64,000 bases of DNA from Myrica gale (Eukaryota; Streptophyta; Magnoliopsida; Fagales; Myricaceae): positions 20,485,271 to 20,549,270 of the forward strand of contig OZ005608.1 of NCBI GenBank assembly GCA_963930655.1. Reading direction: 5' to 3'. Under the pieces are notes generated by a model. The model had not been told where the DNA came from, did no database searches, and saw only the letters and a list, made by a program, of their open reading frames with translations. Position numbers and translations under genes: made by a program. Below, piece by piece: positions 36,499 through 48,020 of the stretch. Position 1 is the stretch's first letter; each line of letters starts with the position of its first letter.

Positions 36499-39400
36499 AT
36501 GGAGCCAAACGGTGCAAGAGATGTCCGAGTCGTCTCAGATCAGGTTAATGGGCAAAAGGAACTCGCGGTTGACCTAGGTCATGAGGCTCATGATGTGCAA
36601 GGCCTTCTGATGAAAGGAAGAGATCATAGAGGGGTCTACGTGAACTCTCTTTCCTCTTGGGAGATGGAGTCGCTCACTGCTCTTTGTGACACCTACTTGC
36701 CGTCCGTTGACCTTTCGGACGCTACCGCCGATGAGTCCGCTGTCAAATTCTACGGCACTTCTGCTTCCATGGCCGGCACTCCAGAACGTGTAAGATCATC
36801 TTCGTACTTTTTATGCAAAATTCATTCTCCAAATTATTTGTTCCAACCTACAAGATGCATGCATGCTATGCTGAAATCTCATTGAACATCGATCACTGAC
36901 AGAAACAATTATCTTATTATTGGAAAGCAATATTCCCCAATATATATATATAGTTTCCCGTTGGTTTTGAATGAAATTCGTTCGACCCAAACAGAAGGGG
37001 AAAAGATGAAAGCCTGTGGAAGATAGAAATAGAGCTGTGTTCTTTCTTCTTGTTGTTTGGTTTCTTCAATTTGAACATTGACGGTGGCGATGACAAACAT
37101 GCATGAAGGTAGGGGCATTGATGTGCGAGAGACTGGAACACCCAAGGAAGTGGATGACCCGAGTGGCGTTATTCCTGCTGTCAACATGGATGGGGACCTT
37201 CATACTATGCGGCAGAGCAAGCCTATCGAGCCAATTTCCGTACTTCCAAAGATTCTCCTTGGTGCCTAGGCCGATAAGGGAAGAGATTGTACTTTCATGG
37301 TCTCTCAGCTTTATCAGATCTCTAAGAATGCTCTTCAGGGCCACCAAGCTTCTCACTCTATACGTTTTCTACACGCAGGTTAGAGCCAATTTAATTAAGA
37401 CTTTATTTGGAACTATCCTGACCATTAAATTTAGGGACATCATTTTCCACACGTATTAATTGCTCCGAGTGCATGTATATATATACATACAATTTTTTTT
37501 CATTTAAAGTCAACGCGTGAGAGGAATGATAGGCCCCCTGACGTCATTCATTAATAATTGGTATTCAAATATTTAGAGAAAAACGACCTTTTTTCTTAAA
37601 TTACTAATTGGTCTAACCAATCAAGCTGATCTAACACATGAAGGCCTACTCGATCGAGACCTTATATAAACCCACTTTTTTTTCTAGGTAAGTAAACTTT
37701 ATTAAAATTCGAGAAGAATACAGCCAAAATTCAACAGAAAACCGACTGAAAAAGACCTTACAATAACCGGACACAGAAGCCAGGACCTCCAATAGCCACA
37801 AGGGCTAAGAAAACAACTCAAACTCAAATCGATCCCAAGGATCGACATACAAGACAACCACAAACTGGCCACAAAGGCCAGAACACAATACAAGCATAAA
37901 CCGATCACAAGGATCGGAACACAATACAAACAACAAAAGAATCACCGCTCAAGACGATGGCGGCATCCACTGAAGGAGGGGCAATCCTCGCAACGATCCG
38001 ACTCCTTCAGGGCAATTTTCAGACAAGGATAGGCTGCATACAAGAGAGGAGGAGAAGGTAGAGTAAGCGGCGGCACAAAACAGCTGCAACCAAGGGCGGC
38101 AGGGAGCAAAACCACCGAGCCCCTAGTCGGCACACGCACGCAGGGCGGCGCGTGCCCACTAGGCGCTGGCAAAGGGACGCCGAACCGAGACAGCAAGGAT
38201 CGTTAGAAGGGGCTGAGCACTGCGGGGCGGACGTGGCCTCCAAAAAAGGAGCAAAACCACCTAGCGCCTTATATCAACCCACTTGCTACTTTTCTAATCT
38301 CCTAAAAACGTACAAGAACATAGTAAACGTATAATATCCCAATGTTAAATGTTTCATAAACCTTGCGGAAATGATTATTATTTTTTCTTATTTTTATTTT
38401 TATAAATAATTTAAAAATAGAAAGAAAATCGTGTGGCCCTTTTCGAGAAATTTGACTCTATGAGTCCGGTCCCTTCCCGAAGGCGAGGGCCAAGGCTTGA
38501 GATAAGTGTTGGTAGTCTTTTTTTTCTCTTGAGTTTTCTTTTAATTTGAAGTTTTACGGATTCTTTTGTTTTTGTTTCTCTTTTTTTCTGTTGCCTGAAA
38601 CATGTCCTTTCCACCACCTCGTGGTCCAAGGAAGATTTTGGACCCATCCATAACCTGTCGGCCATTTATAGTTTTTTTGGGGGGTTTGGTTAGTAAAAGC
38701 CCATTGCTGCAATAATTCTCCGGCCTGCGATCAAGTGAGTGATATTCAGGCCAACTCGCATTGCAACACAGCAGGTGTAAGGGTAACTGCGATGTCTGTG
38801 AGATGATTAAAAAAAGATATCACAAGTACCATAAATATTACGGAACTAAGATATTTTGTGTCTATTCTTCTCCAATTTAGAAAAGATTTGACTATCCGAA
38901 CTAAATACATAAATTAGTATCTTACCCAAAAAAAATAAGCCAAACAAAGCTTCTCCTAATATGCCCCAAATATGTGACGTCCCCCTTTTCCAAGCAATTG
39001 CCCCTCCAATTGTCGCCACAAATAACTTATAACTGATTTTAGTGCACCTGTCACAGGTAGATGAGAAGGACGAAAATCTATCATGGAAAGCAATCGGCTA
39101 CGTTGGACCTGACCCCAGGTTCAAAACCCAAACTCTGCAGTTAAATAGATTACAAACTGTATGCGGAGAAGATGAACAAGGGAAAGTTGTCGGCGCAGAA
39201 GAGTATTTTGGTCCGCTTTACAGAGGCCTCGTTGATCTGAAAATTCCACGGGACGTGGCTGCGAATTCTCTACGAGGATTTGGATTTCCAGTCTCAGTTA
39301 TCCCCCGGAAAATCGCTCCTTCCAGCTTATCTCAACCTTCTTTTGCTATCAAGTGTGATGCAGTAGTGATTGGTTCCGGCTCAGGTGGCGGTGTTGTTGC

Positions 39401-40892
39401 CGGAGTTCTAGCACAGGCCGGCTACAAAGTGCTCGTCTTGGAGAAAGGAGATTATTGTGCCAGGAACAATCTTTCACTTCTTGAAGGCCCAGCTATGGAT
39501 CAAATGTACTTATCTAGTGGTTTGGTGGCAACTGATGATACGCGGGTGTTGATACTTGCAGGTTCCACAGTCGGCGGAGGCTCTACAGTTAACTGGTCAG
39601 CTTCAATCCGGACCCCTGAGCGTGTAATTAAAGACTGGTCTGATGGCCATGACCTAGAACTGTTCGATAGTGCACTGTACAAAGAAGCCATGGATGTTGT
39701 CTGTGAAAAAATGGGAGTTCAATCAGAATTCCACGATGAAGGATTCAATAACGCAATCTTGAGACGAGGGTGTCAAGAACTGGGTTATCCCATGACAAAT
39801 ATACCTCGAAATGCGCCGGCGAATCATTATTGCGGTTGGTGTTGTCTTGGTTGCAAGGATGGAAGAAAGAAAGGCACCGCAGAGACATGGCTTGTGGACT
39901 TGGTAAGTTCAGGCAACGGAGTAATTCTTCCCGGTTGTGAGGCCATCAAAATCTTAAACGAGGGAAGGAAGGGAAAGGATCGGAAGACAGCAACTGGGGT
40001 TGCTTTCGAGTTTGAACATGAAGGATCAAAAGACATTTGTTTGGTGGAGTCTAAGGTGACTATAGTCGCATGTGGCGCCCTCTGTACGCCAGCATTGTTG
40101 AGAAGAAGTGGCTTGAAGAATGCCAATATTGGGAGGAATTTGCATCTCCATCCAGTGGCAATGTCATGGGGCTACTTTCCCGATACACCTTCGTCCGATG
40201 CGTGGCCAGAGGCCGAGAAGAAGAGCTATGAAGGAGGGATAATGACAGTAATGTCTACAGTTGTTGACAATCACGATGGGTCTGGATATGGGGCAGTGAT
40301 ACAAACACCTTCTTTGCATCCAGGTACGTTCTCAATTTTAACGCCATGGCTTTCCGGCATAGATATGAAAAACCGAATGCGCAGGTTTTCCAGGACTGCC
40401 CATATATTTGCATTGGCAAGGGATAAAGGTTCAGGAACAGTGTTTTCACCGAGCATAATTAGTTACCGAATGGGAGAAGTCGATCGTGAGAGTCTCAAGA
40501 AAGGCCTCGAGAAGGCACTGAGGATATTGGCAGCAGCCGGAGCCGAAGAAATCGGAACCCATCACTGCAAGGGGAAGACCTTAAATGTAAAGAAAGCGAG
40601 CTCGAATGAGTTTGAGAGATTCGTGATAGAGGAAAGTTCAAGGCCATTGAGAGGGCTTGAAACTCCTCTATGTTCAGCCCATCAGATGGGGAGCTGCAGG
40701 ATGGGGGTTGACCCGAAGACATCAGCGGTGAACCAGATGGGGGAGACATGGGAGGTAGAGGGACTTTTCGTGGCGGACACTAGTGTATTTCCAACAGCTT
40801 TAGGGGTGAATCCAATGGTCACCGTTCAGTCTATTGCTTATTGCACTGCACAGTCTGCTCTTGAAGTTCTAAAGAGGAAGAAGTGTATATAG
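36499..40892 (+). CDS. FAO4A: Long-chain fatty alcohol oxidase, FAO4A-like
   Basis: GMC-type FAD oxidase converting long-chain fatty alcohols to aldehydes in omega-oxidation, membrane-bound. Exons 36499-36789, 37109-37378 and 39057-40892, both junctions phase 0; 798 aa. I prefer MEPNGARDV (AACCATGG context) over the in-frame ATG at 36472. Exon 1 carries LSSWEMESLTALCDTYLPS and the GTPER end. Exon 2 has the membrane segment VALFLLSTWMGTFILCG. Exon 3 has SWKAIGYVGPDPRF, the FAD-binding GSGSGGG (about residue 293), the GMC signature AGSTVGGGSTVNWSASI, CGWCCLGC, and the C-terminal SAHQMGSCRMG and FPTALGVNPMVTVQSIAY with the active-site His and Asn. It is somewhat longer than the 730-760 residues I expect, mainly before the FAD motif. 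A retroposon lies in intron 2. The frame is intact. Confidence 0.92.
37678..38266 (-). mobile_element. 589-bp GC-rich non-LTR retroposon (SINE-like or truncated LINE) in FAO intron 2
   Basis: Flanked by an 18-bp target duplication, ccttatataaacccactt (37660-37677) and ccttatatcaacccactt (38267-38284), one mismatch. On the minus strand it ends ttaataaagtttacttacct followed by a short A-run, the 3' end of a reverse-transcribed unit. The 5' part is GC-rich, unlike the AT-rich intron, with two related ggtggttttgctcc units. The 3' half has diverged units of the type gatccttgtgatcgg / ggcctttgtggcc. No coding domain recognised. Confidence 0.75.
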
Positions 40893-42645
40893 GCTCAGCT
40901 AGCTCAACGTAACTTATTCTGGCCTGGTTTTCTGTACTCCAATAACAGTGACCCCATTGCAGACAATAAACTGAGCTTCATTACACCTAAAACCATATGA
41001 AGCATCGAAGAAACAAAAAAGGAAATCTATGACCTCAACGGACTTTTCTTTATTTCTTTGGGAACAGTGGTCGAATCCTCGACCACCTATCCTATGCCAA
41101 AGGAAACAAAAAACTTGGTAAGGTTGGCCCAATTCATTCTGCCTAGCAGTGAACAGTATCGAGACTTCCAACACCTCAATTCATTCCGACCAACAATCAT
41201 TAGAGCCTGGGCTTGGTGGGGAAGATGGCTTGTAGAGAGCTAGGGTTGCGAAAGTTTGCCCTGCAAGGGTTACATAGACGCGCTTGATGGACATACATGA
41301 CAAATAACCCTTACAAATCCAACTATAACCATAAAAAGACATTAGTCTTTCTTTCGGATTAAGATCCTCTGCAATTTACTACCCAAATTCTATGGAGTAA
41401 TTTAGAGAGAGATAAACACAATAAATAGACCTTATACTATTTTAATGTTGTCCATGTAAAGTTTTGAACAGCATAAACCATATAATACGATCCACATATT
41501 GTTTCTCTCTTTATGAATTGCGTGGTATAATTCAAGTAAAAAATTATAGAGAATCTTGGTCCTTTTCTACATGTGCACATTTCTTGAGAATTCAACTAAG
41601 AAAAGGGTAGATGAGGTTGAGTCGATCAGGATAAATTGTTAATTTATAGCCTTTGAATGCTTTGATAGCATGAAAGAAATGGAACCCTAAGTTGGCAATC
41701 AAAACTTTTAACTTCTCATGAGCTTTCTTTCAATATATACCAGCAACCATTATCACCTTGATGGATGTCCAGCCCAAGATGAAGAGGGGAATTGGAATGC
41801 CGCCGGCACCCACCGCTTAACCTAACCCCCACATGTGCCTTCCTGGGGTGGGATTCACAAGCTGTGCATCCTCAAATATTATATTTTAATGACAGTTCTA
41901 AGAATTAACTTCAAAGCATTAGCATGTGGGGTACACCAAAATCAAAGCCTTTGATTGTTCCTTTCTCTTTCTTCTTTCCAGCAGAGTTAGGTTCCAATAC
42001 ATCCATTGGTTTATTTCTTTCAAAGCTAATGGGCCCACTGATTTCCAATGAGGAAGACTAATGCCAATTCATTTTCCACGTCTCTATTACATCTGGAATC
42101 CAAACGTTTCTTTTTGTGACAAAGTTAGCATAAAACAGAACAGATCTCCATCTAAAAGGCAACTAATAAATATTACACAATATCCACAGCCAGACTCGAT
42201 TGAGCTTCCATTAAAGAAAAGAAGAAAATAACTTATGGGCCCTATCAAAATTGTAAGAGAGTCATTTTGTTCTACCAAATACTTGAACAAAATACCAATC
42301 TTCCTCTCTCTGTCTCTCACTCTCTCTCTCAGTCACCCACGCGTATCTCCATCCTGGCAACCCATCAAGGAGCAAGTTGACCAGCTCCACTTCGAATTGT
42401 TTGGTTCAAAGCTTCAATTGTAATCCACGGTCGTGTAAATAGAACTAGCTAGGGACGGTATCTCTCCTTCAAAGCAATGAAAGACTTCTTGGGAAGAAAA
42501 TTCCAACTACCACGGAGGAAGAAACCAGAGGAAAGAGAGGACCAACACCAACAGAAGACCTCCTTTTCTTATCCCTTGAGTAAGCTCCAAGACTTTTCGC
42601 CTGTATATTCTCTGCCTCCAAGCCTACTCCGAGAAAACAGGCCCC
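40893..42645. other. Intergenic between FAO and the DUF1218 gene
   Basis: Holds the FAO 3' flank and the upstream region of the next gene. A CT-rich microsatellite-like tract (ctctctctgtctctcactct) lies at about 42303-42330, probably near the DUF1218 gene's leader. No other gene seen. Confidence 0.45.
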
Positions 42646-43732
42646 ATGGAGAAACACCAGTATGGGTTCGCAACAATTTTCTCTATTGTAGTCTCCCTTG
42701 GCCTTGGCCTTGTATCCTTCCTGTCGTGTATAGCTGCTGAGTTAAAGAGAGCCAAGGTAGTTGTCTAAAAAGAGACTGGTTGAATTGTGAAGCAAGTGTT
42801 TTTAAAAATGTGTTATTTATTATTAGCTTGTGTTCTTGTCCCTGCGTGCTTTTGTAGAGAAAGGATCTCAAGTTGGACGGAAAACTGTGTTACCTGCCAG
42901 GAAGTCATGCATTTGGGTTTGGAATTGCTGCTTTGGTCTGTTTGCTTATTGCTCAGATCATCGGCAATCTGATAATTTGCAGGAATTCTTGTTCGAGACC
43001 GAAGAGAAACGATGGCAAGACAAGAAGGCCCAGGATTGCCGCAATCCTCCTTTCTGTTTCATGGTAGGTGATCAATCTTTCACTTCTACACCTTCATGCA
43101 TTGATATTCACTTATACAATTCTATGGCAACAAATTAGAGTTTACTCCTGGTTAAAATGTCATTTTTGTTCATATGATCACTCCAATTGCAATTTTTTCA
43201 AGAACTCTGGCAACCACCATAAAATGCCATTATCCAGAATTAGATTCTCTTTTTCTCCTTTTTAGCCCCTGCTGCTCCCTGTTGAATGATGTGGGATTTC
43301 AGTTGCCAGAAGATAGCAAATAAGAACAATTTGGAGGGACAGACAACATGCATAGGAATTTGCAAGGAGAATATGGACAGCTGGAGATGTCTCAGTTTCT
43401 TAGTCCAAACTGAGATGAATAGAAAACTAAATTCAAAAATGATAGCGGTAACATGGTCTTGATAGAAACCATCTGAAGTTTCATAAACTAATTCATGTTG
43501 CAGGATGAGCTTTGGAATTGCAGTTGTATTGATGAGTGGAGCCACAAGTATGAGCAGAAAGCAGCCCTATGGGAAGGGTTGGTTGGACAGGGAATGCTAC
43601 CTTGTCAAAGAAGGGACGTATATTGGTTCAGCAATACTGGTCCTGATCACGATAGGTTCGACACTTGGCTCAGCCGTCGCAACGCAAAGAAAAAGCCAGG
43701 CTGACAAAGGCCAAAAATGCCTGCAAAAGTAA
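42646..43732 (+). CDS. DUF1218 membrane protein (MWL/DEAL/VCC family)
   Basis: Plant-specific endomembrane proteins of this family affect wall lignin, vein pattern or leaf symmetry; the biochemical role is not settled. Exons 42646-42756, 42858-43063, 43504-43732, with phases 0 and 2; 181 aa. It opens MEKHQYGFATIFSIVVSL with helix 1 (about 8-31). Then come KDLKLDGKLCYLPGSHAFGF, helix 2 (56-78), an Arg/Lys-rich loop, helix 3 across the exon 2/3 junction (LLSVSWMSFGIAVVLMSG), the signature RKQPYGKGWLDRECYLVKEG, and helix 4 (YIGSAILVLITIGSTLGSA). The conserved cysteines (loop Cys48, CYLVK) are present. Start chosen because CCATGG is a good plant context and the protein then begins as in the family. 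Intact gene. Confidence 0.9.
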
Positions 43733-44025
43733 GCAGAGAAAAGCAGAATTATACGATACGTTTCAAGAAAACAGAGGGCTTTCCAGGAAAGAGGTTGGAA
43801 GAAGCAGATGTAGAAGCTACACCTGCTAAAGAAGCAGGAAGGGGGCCTCTCCACCTTTGAAGCAACATTTTTACCTTTTCCACTTGTTATTGATAGGAAT
43901 AAAGGGCCCACAGCCGAAGTGTCTTCTGTTCCCGCATCGATTGTCAACAGAAGTTATTTCCAATTCCAACAAGGATGAAAGAGACACCTCTTTTGTACGT
44001 AAAGAAGATGCTGGACATTACAGCC
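43733..44025. other. 3' flank of the DUF1218 gene
   Basis: Likely 3' UTR and the ill-defined end of the LINE fragment that follows. No clear target duplication or poly(A) marks the border. Confidence 0.35.
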
Positions 44026-47000
44026 TTACAGCCATTGATGCTGAAGAACACAGCTACATTCACATATTTGCTCAAGTACGCAGTAGGGACAAATCCACTG
44101 CTCACATCTTTTTCCTCTATTTCGCCAAAACCAAATGGAATCCAGGACAATAGCAGCACATAATGAAAACTCCCTCTGTCGATCCTCAGGGACATGCAGA
44201 AATCGGTGAGGTTCAGACAAAGCAAGAATCAGCTGTGCCATAGAATCAAAAGGAAGTTGGTCCACATGTAAAGGCCATGCACACTCCCTCCATAAAACTT
44301 TAGCAACCCGGCAGTGAAAAAACAAATGTAATCCAGTCTCACACTCACTAGAACAAAGAGGATAAAAACCTGTCTCATCATTCCCCCTCCCAACAATGGC
44401 TTGGATTTTACCCCGGAAAGGAAAAGCATCAGTTACACATCTCCAAAGAACCAACTTAAGCCTTTCTGAATTTTTAGCTGCCATAGTAAACGCCAATCTT
44501 TTTCATTAAAATCAGTAGCACAAACATCAGCCTGCTTCAGCAAATTATAGACTGATTTAACAGTGAAGACACCCCTAGAATCAGGACACCAAACACAACT
44601 ATCCTCAGCTCCCAAGATTAATGGCTCAAGATTACAAATAGTTTGAGCACATGACGCCTCAAACAAAGAACCAATGAGTTCATGCTTCCAACAATTGCTA
44701 TCAAAATCAAATAAATCTGCCACAGTAATAGAGAGATCAGGCTGTTCAATATCAGATCTAACAACAGGTTTACCTTCCTCCAAAAAATGAATCCACGGGT
44801 CCTCTAAAGCCAACACAGCACTTCCACCACCAGGAATCCAGCAAAGGCCTTTTTGAATGAGACTCCAAATATGCAATAGTCCTTGCCATACCCATGAAGA
44901 CTTACTTCCTAAAGGAGCCGACAAGAAAGTCAAGTTCCTATAATACTTAGCCTTAATAATAAGAGCCCATAGCTGATCCGGATTAACAAGTAAACTCCAC
45001 CCCAACTTTGTTAAAAGAGCTTTATTAATGTCATAAAGCTTCCTCAACCCTACTCCACCCCAACACTTAGGAAGACAGATACGGCTCCAAGCTACCAGGG
45101 TGAAATGACGACTCCCATCAGTACCAAACCCCCAAAAGAAATTTTTAAAAGGCCTATCCAACTCTTCACACCAAGTCTTTGGTAAAAGCAAAGATGTCAT
45201 GTGATATTTTGGCATGGCTGCAGCCGTAGAGCGCAAAAGAAGCGTTCGGCCAGCTTGAGAAAGGACTTTGGATTTCCACCCTGCTAGTTTCTTCAACACC
45301 TTCTCACGTATCAAATTGGCCGCTTGAATTTTAGATCGAGGCATAATGAGAGGGAGGCCCAGATACTTATTGTCAAGTCTCATTTTGTTCAACCCCAGTT
45401 CATCACAAAGTTGAGATTGCACCACAGGGAGAGTATTTCGGCTAAAAGCCACAGAAGATTTTCGGTAGTTCACCTTCTGCCCTGACCACTTCTCATATTT
45501 CTGCAAAATACCCTTGATTGATATAAACTCCCGACCATTGGCTGGAGTGAAGAAAATAAGATCATCCGCAAACATAAGATGGGTTACAGCAGGAGCGCCT
45601 CTAGCCACTTTAATGCCATGTAGCAACCCCAGTCGTTCCTCATTGATAGCCAACTGTGTTAGAACTTCTGCACATAGAATAAAAAGAAACGGAGATAATG
45701 GATCCCCTTGACGAATACCCCGAGAAGGTTGAAACAAACTATAAGGCGAACCATTCAGTAAAAGTGAAAAGGAAACCGTTGACACACATTGATGAATCCA
45801 TTGAATCCACACCTCAGCAAAACCAAAACAGCGAAGAACTCGGACAATGAATGGCCATTCCAATCTGTCATATGCTCGTTTATGTCAATTTTGATCGTTG
45901 CCAGCCCCTTCCTCCCTTACTTCAATTTCGTAGAATGAAACACCTCTTGTGCTATAATCGTGTTTTCTTGAATGGATCGACCGGGCACAAAAGCCGCTTG
46001 AGGGAAAGAAATCAACTTCCCTAAAATTTTCCGTAACCTCCTGATAAGGATTTTTGTGATAATCTTATAAGACACATTGCATAAGCTAATGAGCCTATAG
46101 TGAGTAACTAAATGAGGAGAGTCCTCTTTGGGAAGTAGAACAATCAAGGTTTGATTCAAACGTTTTGGCATAAATCCTGATTGAAAAAAACGTTGAACCA
46201 TACGAATAACATCAACACTCACAGTCGGCCAATAGGTCTGATAAAACAAACCTGTCGTACCATCAGGGCCAGGTGCTTTGGTAGCTCCTAAATTACAAAC
46301 AGCTGAATAGATCTCCATAGCATCCAGAATAGTGCAAAGCATACTATTGTCCTCTTCAGTGACCACCCGAGGTACTAAATCTGTCAGCTCATCCAAACTT
46401 ACTTCTGGAGAGGCAAAAAAGAGATGCTGAAAATAACCAATAAAATGGTCCCCAATCTCTTGCCGCCCATTAATCCAACTCCCTTGCTCAGTCTTTAGGG
46501 CTTCAATATTGTTACGTCTCCTCCGAATGATCGTAGAAAGATGAAAAAACCGTGTATTCAAATCCGGAGTAGCAAGCCATGAAACCCGCGACTTACTCTT
46601 TCACAACTCCTCCTCCTGTCGCTGAAACTCAATGAGAGCTACTTGCAAATGTTTAACCCGATCACCATCCTACACTAACACAGGATCACTTTGCAACTGG
46701 TCTAAAAGTCGTTCACATTGCTGAATCTTATTTTGAATCATCCCAAACTCCATACGATTCCATAGTCGAAAAGCCTTCCAAGTACGTTTAATCTTATCAC
46801 AAAGAACAAATCCCGGGGAACCCATACAACTGACTTGCCACGCCTCAGCAACCACCCGAAAACTACGAGGATTCTTTGCCCAGAATTGCTCAAAACGAAA
46901 AGGCTTAGGACCGGCTTGTGGACCCCCCTCAGTGTCAAGAATGATAGGCGCATGATCCGAGGCATATCGAGGCAAATGGCGTACTATAGCCCGAGGAAAC

Positions 47001-47056
47001 AAGAGCCTCCACGGACCATTAGCTATACCCTTATCCAATGAACCTGAATTCCCTTA
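44026..47056 (-). pseudogene. LINE C ORF2 fragment: RT and zf-RVT, minus strand
   Basis: From 47038 leftward: the end of the endonuclease (LPRYASDHAPIILD), the linker, then RT with [85 protein letters not shown] and the catalytic THLMFADDLIFF. It continues through NKYLGLPLIMPRSKI and WGGVGLRKLYDINKALLTKLG to zf-RVT (LKLVLWRCVTDAFPFRGKI, LHLFFHCRVAKVLWRE). Lesions: stops near 46670 and 45917, and frameshifts near 45870 and 44470. The endonuclease is 5'-truncated at about 47056 and the RNase H end is missing. Better preserved than LINE A. Confidence 0.88.
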
Positions 47057-48020
47057 ATTTGTTAACATTCGCTAGGAGTAAGAATAACCTGTTTGTTGCT
47101 TTTACGAGTAATACGCAGAGTAATCCATAAGGAAATCTGCTACCGAGACGCAAGAAGTAGAAGCTTCAAATACAAAAAAGGGAGGGTCTTTCTAATCGCG
47201 TAGTGCATAGGCACCTCTACCCCAAAAGGATAGTGTGGGGTTTAGACAGCCAAATATAATTGGGAAATGAGGCCAATCGGGGGGACTAGAGGAATCACTT
47301 GATTTTTATCGGCAAACTACTAGAAAGTAAATACGTCCACACTCTGTAGACCAGAATGTACTTATTAGACAAGATGGCACCATCATTAAAAAAAACAAAG
47401 AGCAATGGATTAAAACTGTCTTCAAGAGAAGGGGTAATAGACAAAACTGTGAAGAAAATAATAAGGCCTACACATGCAACAAAATACCCTAATTTCAAAG
47501 TAATGCTCTTTTCTTTTTCCTTTTTTCTCCTTTGAGACAATTTCACAGGATACTTGAGGTTAAACCCAGTTTGAACTACTTGAAAGAATCCTTGATCCTA
47601 AGACACACGAGAATGCTATGATGATTTTCCTTCCTATTCATCAAAGTAACCAGTGACAGATTAACGGAGCAAACACAAACAGAAAGCGAATGAGAGAGGG
47701 GGCGGGGGGGAACAACCAGAACAAAAGGTAAGAACAAACCCATTATACCTATTCTAGAATGTATACTTTAATTACCAAATTGTTTTCTGATGACATTTGC
47801 TTAAAAAAGTACAGGTGAAAGGCCAGCTCATGGGGGGGGGAACATAACATGAACCTGCCATCTCAAGTTGGACTCCAATATATCATCTTTATATCATTCA
47901 CCCTGAAATACATTGTCACAAAGGCGCAGGTGAAGGTGAAATTTGTGAATAAGGCACAAAAGACCAAGTAGCTCTGAGATGGTCAGAGGACCTTCTGAGA
48001 ATATTTAGCTTCAGACAGCA
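47057..48020. other. Intergenic / 3' flank of DCP5
   Basis: No gene. Contains G-rich runs (47701-47710, 47831-47840). The right part should include the DCP5 3' UTR because that gene reads leftward. Confidence 0.4.

Noticed and set aside
41066..41088. tRNA T-arm-like palindrome gtggtcgaatcctcgaccac
   Set aside because: No acceptor stem, D-arm or anticodon arm can be built around it; no tRNA gene claimed.
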